64,000 nucleotides of DNA from assembly GCF_000717655.1 (NCBI RefSeq), contig NZ_JNZY01000002.1:496001-560000 (forward strand), read 5' to 3'. The translations under genes and the position numbers were made by a program. Source of the stretch: Streptomyces katrae. GTDB lineage: Bacteria; Actinomycetota; Actinomycetes; Streptomycetales; Streptomycetaceae. Shown piece after piece: positions 1 to 11,266 of the stretch (positions are counted from its first letter, which is position 1; every line of letters starts with the position of its first letter). The notes under the pieces are model-generated. The model did not search any database and was not told the DNA's origin. It was given only the letters and a program-made list of their open reading frames with translations.

Positions 1-45
1 GTCGAGGACCTCCTGCGGGAACTTCACAGCGTGCTGCTCACCCAT
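1..45 (-). CDS. Partial gene, N-terminal 15 codons only; product not identifiable
   Basis: An ATG at 45 on the minus strand opens a frame that runs off the window edge; the visible product begins MGEQHAVKFPQEVLD. A GGAG lies about 9 bases upstream, which supports the start. Fifteen residues are too few to name a family. From what I remember of Streptomyces gene order beside polA, a PaaI-type hotdog thioesterase is one possibility, but this is synteny-based inference and not visible in the sequence. A 16-bp palindrome at 61-76 sits just upstream. Confidence 0.5.
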   Translation of the reverse strand, partial: MGEQHAVKFPQEVLD

Positions 46-60
46 GGGCGGGCTCCGTTC

Positions 61-76
61 GTCAACGATCGTTAAC
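61..76. promoter_or_regulatory. Operator-like 16-bp palindrome
   Basis: GTCAACGATCGTTAAC is symmetric except for one mismatched pair; its core AACGATCGTT is a perfect palindrome. It lies 16-31 bases upstream of the start codon at 45 and downstream of the oxidoreductase stop at 100, in the place expected for an operator of the leftmost gene. The binding protein is unknown. Confidence 0.45.
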
Positions 77-99
77 CATCTTGTCCTGAGGTCGTTCTA

Positions 100-2370
<2,271 letters not shown>

Positions 2371-2473
2371 GTCGCTCCCCTTTGAGCAGTCGAGCATCGC
2401 AGCGTCGGCCGCTGCGCGTATTCGCGTACACGTCCGATCCTGTCACGCCCTGCGGACATCTCCGACGCCGGAA

Positions 2474-2496
2474 TTGTCAGCGGGGCCGCCTAGGAT
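2474..2496 (+). promoter_or_regulatory. PafBC-type (RecA-independent) DNA-damage promoter of polA
   Basis: TTGTCAGCG at 2474-2482, an 8-base spacer, then TAGGAT at 2491-2496. This matches the mycobacterial damage motif TTGTCRGTG-N8-TANNNT with one mismatch (C for T at position 8). The -10 ends 7 bases before the GTG start, so the transcript should be leaderless. Confidence 0.7.
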
Positions 2497-2503
2497 CGGG
2501 GGC

Positions 2504-5224
2504 GTGGCAGAGAACGCATCGAAGAAGACCGACCAGACGACCGCAGCGGACCGCCCCCGCCTGATGCTCATGGACGGGCACTCCCTGGCGTACCGGGCGT
2601 TCTTCGCGCTGCCCGCGGAGAACTTCACGACCGCGACCGGCCAGCCGACGAACGCCATCTACGGCTTCGCGTCGATGCTGGCGAACACGCTGCGCGACGA
2701 GGCGCCCACGCATTTCGCGGTGGCGTTCGACGTCTCGCGCAAGACGTGGCGCTCGACGGAGTTCCCCGAGTACAAGGCGAACCGCTCCAAGACCCCCGAC
2801 GAGTTCAAGGGGCAGGTCGAGCTGATCGGCGAGCTCCTGGACGCGATGAACGTGCCGCGGTTCGCGGTCGACGGCTTCGAGGCCGACGACGTGATCGCCA
2901 CGCTGGCGACGCAGGCGGAGGCCCTCGGCTTCGAGGTGCTGATCGTCACCGGCGACCGGGACTCCTTCCAGCTCGTCTCCGAGCACATCACCGTGCTGTA
3001 CCCGACCAAGGGCGTCTCCGAGCTGACCCGGTTCACCCCCGAGAAGGTCGAGGAGAAGTACGGGCTCACCCCGCAGCAGTACCCGGACTTCGCGGCGCTG
3101 CGCGGGGACCCGTCCGACAACCTGCCCGGCATCCCGGGCGTCGGCGAGAAGACCGCCGCGAAGTGGATCACCCAGTTCGGGTCGTTCGCGCAGCTCGTGG
3201 AGCGCGCCGAGGAGGTCAAGGGCAAGGCCGGGCAGAACTTCCGGGACCACCTGGAGTCCGTGAAGCTGAACCGGGTCCTGACCGAGATGGTCAAGGACGT
3301 CGAGCTGCCCAAGGCCGCTGCCGACCTGACGCGCCTCCCGTACGACCGCTCCGCCGTCACCGGCGTGCTGGACGTGCTGGAGATCCGCAACGCCTCGCTG
3401 CGCGAGCGGCTGCTGGCGGTGGACCCGGGTGCGGCCGAGGAGGAGGCCCCGGCTCCGGCCGCCGGCGTGGAGCTGGATGCGAGCGTGCTGGGCGCGGGCG
3501 AGCTGGCGCCGTGGCTGGCGAGCCACGCGGGCGGGCCGCTCGGCATCTCCACCGTGGACAGCTGGGCGCTGGGCCAGGGCAACATCAGCGAGATCGCGCT
3601 GGCCGCGGCCGGCGGGGCCGCCGCCTGGTTCGAGCCGTCCGCGCTGGACGAGGCCGACGAGCAGGCCTTCGCGGCCTGGGCCGCCGACGCCTCGAAGCCC
3701 AAGGTGGTGCACAACGCCAAGGGCCTGATGCGGGTCTTCCCCGAGCACGGCTGGAGCCTGGCCGGCGTCACCATGGACACCGCGCTCGCCGCGTACCTGG
3801 TCAAGCCGGGCCGCCGCTCCTTCGCGCTGGACGTGCTGTCCCACGAATACCTGCACCGCGAGCTCCAGCCCGCCGCGGCCGACGGCCAGCTGGCGTTCGG
3901 CGCCGACGAGACGGCCGAAGCGGAGGCGCTGATGGCGCAGGCCCGCGCCGTCCTCGACCTCGGCGACGCGTTCACCGGCAAGCTCGCCGAGGTCGGCGCG
4001 GCCGAGCTGCTCCACGACATGGAGCTGCCGACCTCGGAGCTGCTGGCCCGGATGGAGCGCTCCGGCATCGCCGCCGACCGCGACCACCTGGAGGCCATGG
4101 AGCAGCAGTTCGCCGGAGCCGTGCAGCAGGCGGTGAAGGAGGCGCACGCGGCGGTCGGGCACGAGTTCAACCTCGGCTCGCCCAAGCAGCTCCAGGAGGT
4201 GTTCTTCGGCGAGCTGGACCTGCCGAAGACGAAGAAGACCAAGACCGGCTACACCACGGACGCGGACGCGCTGGCCTGGCTGGCCAAGCAGACCGATCAC
4301 GAACTGCCGGTGATCATGCTCCGCCACCGGGAGCAGGCCAAGCTGCGCGTCACGGTCGAGGGCCTCGTCAAGACGATCGCCGCCGACGGCCGGGTGCACA
4401 CCAGCTTCAGCCAGACCGTCGCCGCGACCGGACGCCTGTCCTCCACGGACCCCAACCTGCAGAACGTCCCGGTGCGCACCGACGAAGGCCGCGCCATCCG
4501 CCGCGGGTTCGTCGTCGGCGAGGGCTTCGAATCCCTCATGACCGCCGACTACAGCCAGATCGAGCTGCGCGTCATGGCCCACCTCTCCGAGGACGAGGGC
4601 CTGATCGAGGCGTTCCTGTCCGGCGAGGACCTGCACACCACCGTCGCCTCCCAGGTGTTCGGCGTGGAGCGCTCCGGGGTCGACGCGGAGATGCGCCGCA
4701 AGATCAAGGCGATGTCGTACGGGCTCGCGTACGGGCTGTCCGCCTTCGGCCTGTCGCAGCAGCTGAACATCGAGCCCGCCGAGGCGCGCGGCCTGATGGA
4801 GACCTTCTTCGAGCGGTTCGGCGGGGTCCGGGACTACCTGGGCCGCGTGGTGGAGGAGGCCCGTGCCACCGGGTACACGGCGACGGTCTTCGGACGCCGC
4901 CGGTACCTGCCCGACCTCAACAGCGACAACCGCATGCGCCGTGAGGCCGCCGAGCGGATGGCGCTGAACGCCCCGATCCAGGGCACCGCCGCCGACATCG
5001 TCAAGGTCGCCATGCTGCGCGTGGACCGGGCGATCACCGACGCGGGCCTGAAGTCGCGGATGCTGCTCCAGGTCCATGACGAAATCGTGCTGGAGATCGC
5101 CCCCGGCGAGCGGAAGAAGGTCGAGGAACTGGTGCGCCGCGAGATGGCCGCCGCCGTCGAGCTCCGCGCCCCGCTGGACGTGTCCGTGGGCGTCGGCGCC
5201 GACTGGGAGTCCGCCGCGCACTGA
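2504..5224 (+). CDS. polA: DNA polymerase I
   Basis: A 906-residue family A polymerase, which fills gaps in excision repair and removes Okazaki primers. The 5' nuclease domain spans about 18-310 and includes the helix-hairpin-helix region LPGIPGVGEKTA near 207-218. The central 3'-5' exonuclease-like domain (about 335-500) has PLGISTVDSW where proofreading enzymes have a DxE motif, so proofreading is probably lost, as is usual in actinobacteria. Polymerase motifs are intact: A (TADYSQIELR, about 680), B (KIKAMSYGLAYG, about 732) and C (QVHDEIV, about 856). The GTG at 2504 is chosen because a -10 hexamer ends 7 bases before it, giving a leaderless start; upstream in-frame sequence does not resemble the family. 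It sits next to a damage-type promoter. Confidence 0.97.
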   Translation: MAENASKKTDQTTAADRPRLMLMDGHSLAYRAFFALPAENFTTATGQPTNAIYGFASMLANTLRDEAPTHFAVAFDVSRKTWRSTEFPEYKANRSKTPDEFKGQVELIGELLDAMNVPRFAVDGFEADDVIATLATQAEALGFEVLIVTGDRDSFQLVSEHITVLYPTKGVSELTRFTPEKVEEKYGLTPQQYPDFAALRGDPSDNLPGIPGVGEKTAAKWITQFGSFAQLVERAEEVKGKAGQNFRDHLESVKLNRVLTEMVKDVELPKAAADLTRLPYDRSAVTGVLDVLEIRNASLRERLLAVDPGAAEEEAPAPAAGVELDASVLGAGELAPWLASHAGGPLGISTVDSWALGQGNISEIALAAAGGAAAWFEPSALDEADEQAFAAWAADASKPKVVHNAKGLMRVFPEHGWSLAGVTMDTALAAYLVKPGRRSFALDVLSHEYLHRELQPAAADGQLAFGADETAEAEALMAQARAVLDLGDAFTGKLAEVGAAELLHDMELPTSELLARMERSGIAADRDHLEAMEQQFAGAVQQAVKEAHAAVGHEFNLGSPKQLQEVFFGELDLPKTKKTKTGYTTDADALAWLAKQTDHELPVIMLRHREQAKLRVTVEGLVKTIAADGRVHTSFSQTVAATGRLSSTDPNLQNVPVRTDEGRAIRRGFVVGEGFESLMTADYSQIELRVMAHLSEDEGLIEAFLSGEDLHTTVASQVFGVERSGVDAEMRRKIKAMSYGLAYGLSAFGLSQQLNIEPAEARGLMETFFERFGGVRDYLGRVVEEARATGYTATVFGRRRYLPDLNSDNRMRREAAERMALNAPIQGTAADIVKVAMLRVDRAITDAGLKSRMLLQVHDEIVLEIAPGERKKVEELVRREMAAAVELRAPLDVSVGVGADWESAAH

Positions 5225-5235
5225 GCAGGTACGCC

Positions 5236-5280
5236 GGACGCCCGTCCCCGCAAGCCGTTATGCGGTGGGGACGGGCGTCC
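5236..5280. terminator. Bidirectional terminator between polA and DUF4184 gene
   Basis: GGACGCCCGTCCCC (5236-5249) is the exact reverse complement of 5267-5280, giving a 14-bp stem around a 17-base loop. It serves both convergent genes. The right arm lies inside the last codons of the minus-strand gene, whose stop is at 5258-5260 within the loop. Confidence 0.8.
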
Positions 5281-6109
5281 GCGCGTCCTCGTCCGTACGG
5301 GACGGCTCGCGCCGCTGCAGGAGACGTACGAGGACCCCGTACAGCAGCAGGCCCACGGCGAGGCCGCCGCCCGCGCCGAAGCAGACGGTCGGGATGATGT
5401 CGAGCGGGGTGCGGATCCGGTCGAAGAACGTGAAGAACCGCAGCACGCGCACCGTCACCCCGGCCCCCACGCACAGCGCGACCAGGGCGACCGCGCCCAG
5501 CATCTGAGCGCGCCCGAGCACCGGCACGGACGCGGGGGCGGCGCAGCCGGGCAGCCGGCGCAGGGCGGTCACCGTGAACCAGACCAAGGCTCCGGCCGCA
5601 AGCGCCGAAGTCCCGTACTGCACGTACAGGTAGAGGGGGAACCCGAAGACGAACCGCTCGCCGAGCGCGGGCAGCGCGTCCGTCCCCCATCGGTGCGGGT
5701 GCGTGAAGCTGTCCCACACCACGTGCGTGAGCGAACCGGCGACCGCCGAGAGGTAGAACCACAGCGCGAGCGAAGCCGGCCGGCGGCCCCGCCAGTCCTC
5801 ACCCCGTACGAAGGCGTGCATCCGGCCCTGACGGTGGCGCGGCAGGAGCGCGATCAGCGGTTCGCGCAGCAGCAGCCAGCACGCCGCGAGGGTGGCGGTC
5901 AGCACGGCGTCCGCGGTGAACACCCCGGGCAGCGAGTGCGCGAACGCGCCGTACGGCCAGACGCCCGAGACCACGGCGTCGGCGAAGTAGAAGGTGTCGG
6001 GCGCGAACGACCCGAGGACGAGCGCCGACGCGATCAGCGGCCCACGGGCGCGGCCCGCCCGCCGGACGGCCGGCAGGACGGCAGCCGCATGACTGAGGGT
6101 GAACGGCAT
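5258..6109 (-). CDS. DUF4184 family membrane protein
   Basis: A 283-residue integral membrane protein with an N-terminal MPFTLSHAAAVLP motif, typical of DUF4184 proteins, and conserved His/Asp positions (SHAA, SFAPDTFYF, HVVWDSFTHPHRW) that resemble a metal-dependent hydrolase of the membrane-bound YdjM/phospholipase C-like type. At least five hydrophobic segments are visible. The ATG at 6109 is preceded by GGAAGAGGTGCC. The biochemical role is unknown. It is divergent from the lytic transglycosylase gene; the 145-base gap at 6110-6254 should hold both promoters, but I see no clear consensus in it. Confidence 0.85.
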   Translation of the reverse strand: MPFTLSHAAAVLPAVRRAGRARGPLIASALVLGSFAPDTFYFADAVVSGVWPYGAFAHSLPGVFTADAVLTATLAACWLLLREPLIALLPRHRQGRMHAFVRGEDWRGRRPASLALWFYLSAVAGSLTHVVWDSFTHPHRWGTDALPALGERFVFGFPLYLYVQYGTSALAAGALVWFTVTALRRLPGCAAPASVPVLGRAQMLGAVALVALCVGAGVTVRVLRFFTFFDRIRTPLDIIPTVCFGAGGGLAVGLLLYGVLVRLLQRREPSRTDEDARTPVPTA

Positions 6110-6254
6110 GGCACCTCTTCCTTACTTCGGGCCAATGCGTCCCGAACTGGTCGGGAGCACGTGGGGAACTCGTGAAATCCGGACGACGATCCGTGCAGTG
6201 TGAAGTGAGCTGACATAGGGTCACGCCGACGTCGAGGGGGAGGGGACCCGGCTC

Positions 6255-7442
6255 ATGTCGGCTCGTAAGACGGCTCACAGGACGACTCGGTTCGCAGGGA
6301 CGTTGCGCGACCTGCGCAAGAGCGGGGCCGCGGCCCTGGTCTGCGCGCTCGTGGCCGCCGCGGTGACCGCCTCCCAAGGACCGCCGGGGCAACGGATATC
6401 CGCGGCCGCCGACGACGGCGCGCAGCCGTCGCGGCCGGCCGACTCCGGCGGGGACTCCGCCTACTTCACCGAACTCCCGCCCCTGCCCGCCCCCCAGCCT
6501 CCGGCAGCCCTCCTCCCGCAGGAACCCCCTGCCGCGCAGCCGGGTACGGCGGCCGCCGAAACCGCGGCGCACAACGAGCCGGTGGCCATGGGCGCCGGCG
6601 AGGGCTCCCAGGGGATACCGGCGACCGTCCTGGCGGCGTACCGGCAGGCGGAGAAGAAGGCGGGCGAGAGCGACCCCGGATGCGGACTGCGCTGGCAGCT
6701 GCTCGCGGCGATCGGCAAGGTCGAGTCCGGGCAGGCGGGCGGCGGCCGCGTGGACGCCGCAGGCACCACGCTGCGGCCGATCCTGGGCCCGGTACTCGAC
6801 GGCAACGGCTTCGCGAACATCCGGGACACGGACGGCGGGGCGTACGACGGGGACGCCAGGTACGACCGGGCGGTCGGCCCGATGCAGTTCATCCCGTCCA
6901 CGTGGGCGGCGTGGGGCCAGGACGCGGACGGCGACGGCCGCCGCAACCCGAACAACGTGTACGACGCGTCGCTCGCGGCCGCCCGCTACCTCTGCGCAGG
7001 CGCGCGGGACCTCCGGCTCCCCGCGGACCTGGACCGCGCGGTGCTCTCGTACAACCAGTCCGCGGAGTACCTCCGCACGGTGAAGTCGTGGTTCACGTAC
7101 TACCTGAAGGGAACGCACGAGGTCCCGGACGGGACGGGCGCAAAGCCCCCCGTCCCGAAGCCGACGCCGAGCCCGACGCCGACGCCGACGCCGACGCCGA
7201 GCCCCACGCCGTCGCCGACACCGACGCCGACCCCGTCCCCCACACCCACGCCGACGCCCACCCCGAAGCCGACGCCCAAGCCGACCTCCACCCCGACACC
7301 CAGTCCGACGGCGACCGTGACCCCGTCGCCGAGGCCCAGCCCCACGCCGACCTCCACGCCGAGCCCGAGCCCGACCTCCACGCCGAGCCCGAGCCAGAGC
7401 GCCAAGCCGACGCCGAGCGGGAGCCCGTCCCGGACCTCCTAG
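6255..7442 (+). CDS. Secreted lytic transglycosylase with Pro-Thr-rich stalk
   Basis: A 395-residue protein. Residues 1-45 hold a positively charged stretch and a hydrophobic signal sequence. A SLT-type lytic murein transglycosylase domain covers about 115-285: the catalytic Glu is E157 in AAIGKVESG, followed by [10 protein letters not shown] (about 209-218) and [10 protein letters not shown]. Such enzymes cleave the MurNAc-GlcNAc bond of peptidoglycan with anhydro-ring formation. Residues 297-395 are almost only Pro, Thr, Ser and Lys, likely a wall-spanning stalk. There is no LPxTG-type sorting signal. The start ATG at 6255 follows an AGGGGA box. Confidence 0.9.
   Translation: MSARKTAHRTTRFAGTLRDLRKSGAAALVCALVAAAVTASQGPPGQRISAAADDGAQPSRPADSGGDSAYFTELPPLPAPQPPAALLPQEPPAAQPGTAAAETAAHNEPVAMGAGEGSQGIPATVLAAYRQAEKKAGESDPGCGLRWQLLAAIGKVESGQAGGGRVDAAGTTLRPILGPVLDGNGFANIRDTDGGAYDGDARYDRAVGPMQFIPSTWAAWGQDADGDGRRNPNNVYDASLAAARYLCAGARDLRLPADLDRAVLSYNQSAEYLRTVKSWFTYYLKGTHEVPDGTGAKPPVPKPTPSPTPTPTPTPSPTPSPTPTPTPSPTPTPTPTPKPTPKPTSTPTPSPTATVTPSPRPSPTPTSTPSPSPTSTPSPSQSAKPTPSGSPSRTS
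7147..7437 (+). repeat. Hexanucleotide-type coding repeat (Pro-Thr tail)
   Basis: About 290 bases of imperfect CCGACG/CCSACS units encode alternating PT/PS/PKPT. It is the C-terminal stalk of the transglycosylase gene. Such tracts change length easily by slippage, so the copy number may differ between strains and may also be an assembly risk. Confidence 0.85.
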
Positions 7443-7530
7443 GGGTGTCCTGGCCGAACGGTTCTCATCTCGCCCCCGCATTGCTACGGTGCCTCCGCCC
7501 TGACGCCCAATCAGATTCCGGAGGCCCGGC

Positions 7531-7671
7531 ATGCGCGCATTCGTCGCCGCCGCCATCGGGCTGGCCGCCGCGCTGGCCCTCGTGTTCGCCCTCACGGCGT
7601 TCGGGGTGCCGGAAGGCAAGACCTCGCCCAAGCCGCTGCTCACCACCGCGCCCGCCGCGCCCGGAAAGTAA
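7531..7671 (+). CDS. 46-residue single-span membrane peptide (SPW_0924-like)
   Basis: ATG at 7531 to TAA at 7669. The product has a hydrophobic segment at about residues 4-25 followed by a polar tail (PEGKTSPKPLLTT), resembling a small Streptomyces family annotated SPW_0924. A GGAGG lies 7-11 bases before the start. It ends 14 bases before the DUF3068 gene and is likely in the same transcript. No function is known. Confidence 0.75.
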   Translation: MRAFVAAAIGLAAALALVFALTAFGVPEGKTSPKPLLTTAPAAPGK

Positions 7672-7685
7672 GAGGAGGCCCGGCC

Positions 7686-8693
7686 ATGCGACGCAGAGCG
7701 AGCCTCGTCCTGCTTGCCCTGGCGGTGTTCTGCGCAGCCCTCGCACCGCTGCTGCGCTGGTACGCGTACCCCCGGCTCGCCAAGATCCCGCCGAACCAGT
7801 ACCAGGAGATGGTCCTGGAGGCGAAGGACGCGACCCTCCTCGACTACACCGCCGGCATGCAGCCGAAGAAGGTCGACAAGGTCACCATCGTCCAGACCCT
7901 CAAGGGCAACGTCGAGGCGTCGAAGGAGATCGAGGCGAGCGCCGGCAAGGACGTCGTCGTCTGGGACACGCTGTCGTACATCATGGACCCGGACGGGAAG
8001 ATGGTCTCCCAGATCCCCGAGCGCTACATCTTCGACGCCCACACCCAGGACCCGGTGCACGCCACCGGCGAGGCGGTGGACGGGGAGCCGGTCAAGCGCG
8101 AGGGCATCGAGTTCAAGTGGCCGTTCTTCACCGAGCCGCGCGACTACCTCTACTTCGACGCGCAGACCCGTACCGCCTCGCCCATCCACTACGTCGGCCC
8201 GCGCACGTACCGGGGGGTGGACGTCTATTACTACGAGCAGACCGTGCCGTGGACGAAGGTCTCCCTGCCCAAGAAGATGCCGATCGAGGGCATCGACCCG
8301 GCGACGTTCGAGCAGAGCACCGGCACCAGCCTCTGGTACAAGGTCAAGGCCATGTTCTGGGTCGACCCGGTCACCGGGGCGCCCGTCAACGCCGAGCAGA
8401 TCATCGAGCAGGAGATGCGCGGCGGGATCGCGGCCGGCGCGCCCGACGGCAGGCTCACCGTCTTCGCCGGGCACGTGAAGATGCGCGAGGACTACGCCGC
8501 CTACACCGTCGGCCTGGTCAAGTCCAACCGTACGAAGGTCCTCGCGCTGCACACGTACGCCCCGACCGGCCTCGGGGCCGGCGCCCTCGTACTGCTCGGG
8601 CTGGCGCTGTGGCTGGAGGCCCGCGGCCGCCGCGGCGAGAGGGACGACGGGGAGGGGGAGGGGCTCACCACGAGGCTCACTGCTGTCGTCTGA
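7686..8693 (+). CDS. DUF3068 domain protein (PorA-family-like membrane protein)
   Basis: A 335-residue protein with an N-terminal membrane anchor (about 5-25), a long extracytoplasmic beta-rich region (about 35-290) with motifs such as WPFFTEPRDYLYFD, and a second transmembrane helix at about 295-315, then a charged tail. This is the DUF3068 architecture found across actinobacteria; the family is sometimes labelled PorA-like, but no pore activity can be inferred here. AGAGGAGG precedes the ATG. The last 17 bases overlap the convergent hrpB gene. It is probably co-transcribed with the 46-residue peptide upstream. Confidence 0.88.
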   Translation: MRRRASLVLLALAVFCAALAPLLRWYAYPRLAKIPPNQYQEMVLEAKDATLLDYTAGMQPKKVDKVTIVQTLKGNVEASKEIEASAGKDVVVWDTLSYIMDPDGKMVSQIPERYIFDAHTQDPVHATGEAVDGEPVKREGIEFKWPFFTEPRDYLYFDAQTRTASPIHYVGPRTYRGVDVYYYEQTVPWTKVSLPKKMPIEGIDPATFEQSTGTSLWYKVKAMFWVDPVTGAPVNAEQIIEQEMRGGIAAGAPDGRLTVFAGHVKMREDYAAYTVGLVKSNRTKVLALHTYAPTGLGAGALVLLGLALWLEARGRRGERDDGEGEGLTTRLTAVV

Positions 8694-11265
8694 GCCGGGC
8701 GTTGGTGTGCCGGGTCGGCTCGGCGGTGGCCGGGTCCTCCGGCCAGGGGTGCTTGGGGTAGCGGCCGCGGAGCTCGGCGCGTACGGCGCGGTAGCCGCCC
8801 TGCCAGAACGAGGCCAGGTCGGCGGTCACGGCGGCGGGCCGCCCGGCCGGGGACAGCAGATGCACGAGTACGGGTACCCCGGCCACCTTCGGGGTCTCGG
8901 CCAGCCCGAACATCTCCTGGAGCTTCACGGCCAGGACCGGCTGCCCGTGCCCCTGCCCGTGCTCGGCGGAGTAGTCCAGCCGGATGCGGGAGCCGCTGGG
9001 CACCTCGATCCGCTCCGGGGCCAGCTCGTCGAGGCGGGCGGCCTCGCCGGTGGCCCAGGGCAGCAGCCGGTTCAGCGCCTGCCCGGCGTCGATCCGCCCG
9101 AGATCGGCCCGGCGCCGGGCCCGCGACAGCTCGGGCTCGAGCCAGTCGTCGGCGCGCTCCAGCAGGGCGTCGTCGTCCTGGACGTCGGGCCAGCCGCCGC
9201 CGAGCGTGCGGTGCAGGAAGCCGAGCCGGGCCCGGAGGGCGTGCGCATCCGCGGACCAGCGCAGGAGGCCGAGGCCTTCGCTGCGCAGCCCGTCGAGGAG
9301 GGCGGCCCTGACGAGGCCTGGGTCTGGGTTCTTGAGCGGGCGCACGGCGAGCTCGATGGCCCCGAGCCGTTCCGCGGTGCGGGCGACGAGGTCGCCGTCC
9401 TCCCAGCGGACCTCCTCGCCGGAGGCGAGCAGGTGCCGGGCCGCTGCGCGGGCGGTGTCCTCGTCGATGACGGCGGCCAGCCGGACCCGGGCGGACGCGG
9501 AATGCGGCCCCCGGTCGGCGACGGCGACGGCCACCCAGCCCGCGCTGCGCAGCGGCGACCCGTCCCCGACCTCGGCGGCGGTGCCGCCGGCCATGAGAAA
9601 GGCCCCCTCGCTCCGGGCCCTGGCGACCCGCTCAGGGAAGGCCAGCGCTGCGACGAGCCCGGCGGCGGCATCGTCGGAGAGCGGGCCTTCCCTGAGCGGG
9701 TCGCCCGCGGCGGAGCCGCTGAGCGGTGCTGCGGGAAGGGGCGGGGTGGCGGGAGGCCCCGCAGACTCCGGTACTGCCCGGCGCAGCCGCTCGGCCTCCG
9801 TGCGCCAGCGGGCGGCGTACGCGTCGCCGCCCGCGCGGGCCCGGCGCCAGACGGCGGCCAGGTCGTCCCCGTACTCCCGCGGCGGCTCCTCGCTCAGCAG
9901 GGCGACCAGCTCCGCCGCCCGGCGGGCCCCCAGCGCGGCGGAGCCGTCCAGCAGGGCCCGGGCCAGTCGCGGGTGCAGGCCCAGCCGGGCCATCCGCTGC
10001 CCGCGCGGGGTGACCCGGTGCGCCGGGGACACCGCGCCCACCGCCACCAGCACCTCCCGCGCCGCGGCCATCGCCCCGGCCGGCGGCGGGTCCAGGAGCG
10101 CCAGGCCCGTCGCGTCCGGGTCACCCCAGCACGCGGCCTGCAGCGCGAACTGCGCCAGGTCCGCGATCCGGATCTCGGGGGACGGGAACGCCGGCAGGCG
10201 GGCGTCCTCCGCCTCCGCCCAGCAGCGGTACACCGCCCCCGGCGCCTCGCGCCCCGCCCGGCCCGCCCGCTGGCGTCCGGCGGCGCGTGACGCCCGTACG
10301 GTCGCCAGCGCGCCCAGCCCCCGCGCATGGTCCACCCGCGGCTCGCGGGCCAGCCCGGAGTCGACGACCACCCGGACGCCCGGCACGGTCAGGCTCGATT
10401 CCGCCACGGCGGTGGAAAGGATCACCCTGCGGTGCTGCGCAACGGAGAGCGCCGCGTCCTGGACCGCCGCCGGGGCGCGGCCGTGTATCTGGAGGACCTC
10501 CGCGTCCACCCCGCCCAGCTGCCCCGCGACCCGGGCGATCTCGCCGACGCCGGGCAGGAAGCACAGCACGTCCCCGCTGCGTTCCGCGAGCGCCCGCCGC
10601 ACCACCGAGGCCACGTGCGCCAGCTGCGCCGGATCCACGCGCATGCCGTGCGGAGGCCGCACCGGCCGCGGCGGCGGGGCCCAGACCGTCTCCACCGGGT
10701 ACGAGACCCTCGCGGCCTCCACCACCGGCGCGCCGCCGAGCACCCGCGCCCAGCCGGCCGCGTCGGTCGTCGCCGAAGCCGCCACCAGCCGCAGCTCCGG
10801 GCGCAGGGTCTCCCGTACGTCCAGGAGGAACGCGGCGACCGTGTCGGCGTCGAGGTGCCGCTCGTGGCACTCGTCCAGGATCACCACGTCCACCCCGGAC
10901 AGCTCCTGGTCGCGCTGCAGCCGCTGCAGCAGCACCCCGGTGGTCACGACCTCGACCACCGTCCCCGGCCCCGTGACCCGCTCGCCGCGCACCGTGAAGC
11001 CCACCGATCCGCCGACCGCCTCGCCCAGCAGCCAGGCCATCCGCCGCGCCGCCGCCCGGGCGGCGATGCGCCGGGGCTCGGCGACGACGACCCGGCGCCG
11101 CGGTCCGCCGCCGGCCAGCCCGGCCAGGACCAGCGGCACCAGCGTGGTCTTGCCGGTGCCCGGCGGGGCGCAGAGCACCGCCGTGCCGCGGGCGTCCAGC
11201 GCGGAGACCAGCGCGGGCACGGCCTCCCGTACGGGAAGGGCGTCGAGGTCGGCGGTACGGATCAC
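8677..11265 (-). CDS. hrpB: ATP-dependent RNA helicase HrpB
   Basis: An 862-residue DEAH-box helicase. Walker A is APPGTGKTT (about 33-41), the DEAH-type box is DECHERH (about 131-137), and the C-terminal half carries the HrpB-specific region with the GYRAVRAELRGRYPKHPWPEDP end typical of this family (length usual, about 820-860). Its RNA target is not known in actinobacteria. The start is GTG at 11265, one base after the stop of the upstream methyltransferase gene, so the two are translationally coupled. The 3' end overlaps the convergent DUF3068 gene by 17 bases. Confidence 0.93.
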   Translation of the reverse strand: MIRTADLDALPVREAVPALVSALDARGTAVLCAPPGTGKTTLVPLVLAGLAGGGPRRRVVVAEPRRIAARAAARRMAWLLGEAVGGSVGFTVRGERVTGPGTVVEVVTTGVLLQRLQRDQELSGVDVVILDECHERHLDADTVAAFLLDVRETLRPELRLVAASATTDAAGWARVLGGAPVVEAARVSYPVETVWAPPPRPVRPPHGMRVDPAQLAHVASVVRRALAERSGDVLCFLPGVGEIARVAGQLGGVDAEVLQIHGRAPAAVQDAALSVAQHRRVILSTAVAESSLTVPGVRVVVDSGLAREPRVDHARGLGALATVRASRAAGRQRAGRAGREAPGAVYRCWAEAEDARLPAFPSPEIRIADLAQFALQAACWGDPDATGLALLDPPPAGAMAAAREVLVAVGAVSPAHRVTPRGQRMARLGLHPRLARALLDGSAALGARRAAELVALLSEEPPREYGDDLAAVWRRARAGGDAYAARWRTEAERLRRAVPESAGPPATPPLPAAPLSGSAAGDPLREGPLSDDAAAGLVAALAFPERVARARSEGAFLMAGGTAAEVGDGSPLRSAGWVAVAVADRGPHSASARVRLAAVIDEDTARAAARHLLASGEEVRWEDGDLVARTAERLGAIELAVRPLKNPDPGLVRAALLDGLRSEGLGLLRWSADAHALRARLGFLHRTLGGGWPDVQDDDALLERADDWLEPELSRARRRADLGRIDAGQALNRLLPWATGEAARLDELAPERIEVPSGSRIRLDYSAEHGQGHGQPVLAVKLQEMFGLAETPKVAGVPVLVHLLSPAGRPAAVTADLASFWQGGYRAVRAELRGRYPKHPWPEDPATAEPTRHTNARLRRQQ

Positions 11266-11266
11266 G

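Noticed and set aside
2477..5221. 914-codon minus-strand frame opposite polA
   Set aside because: Composition is Arg/Leu/Gly/Val with no motif; polA on the plus strand is certain.
7147..7437. Regular repeats resembling a CRISPR array
   Set aside because: The unit is 6 bases, in frame, and encodes Pro-Thr; there are no unique spacers.
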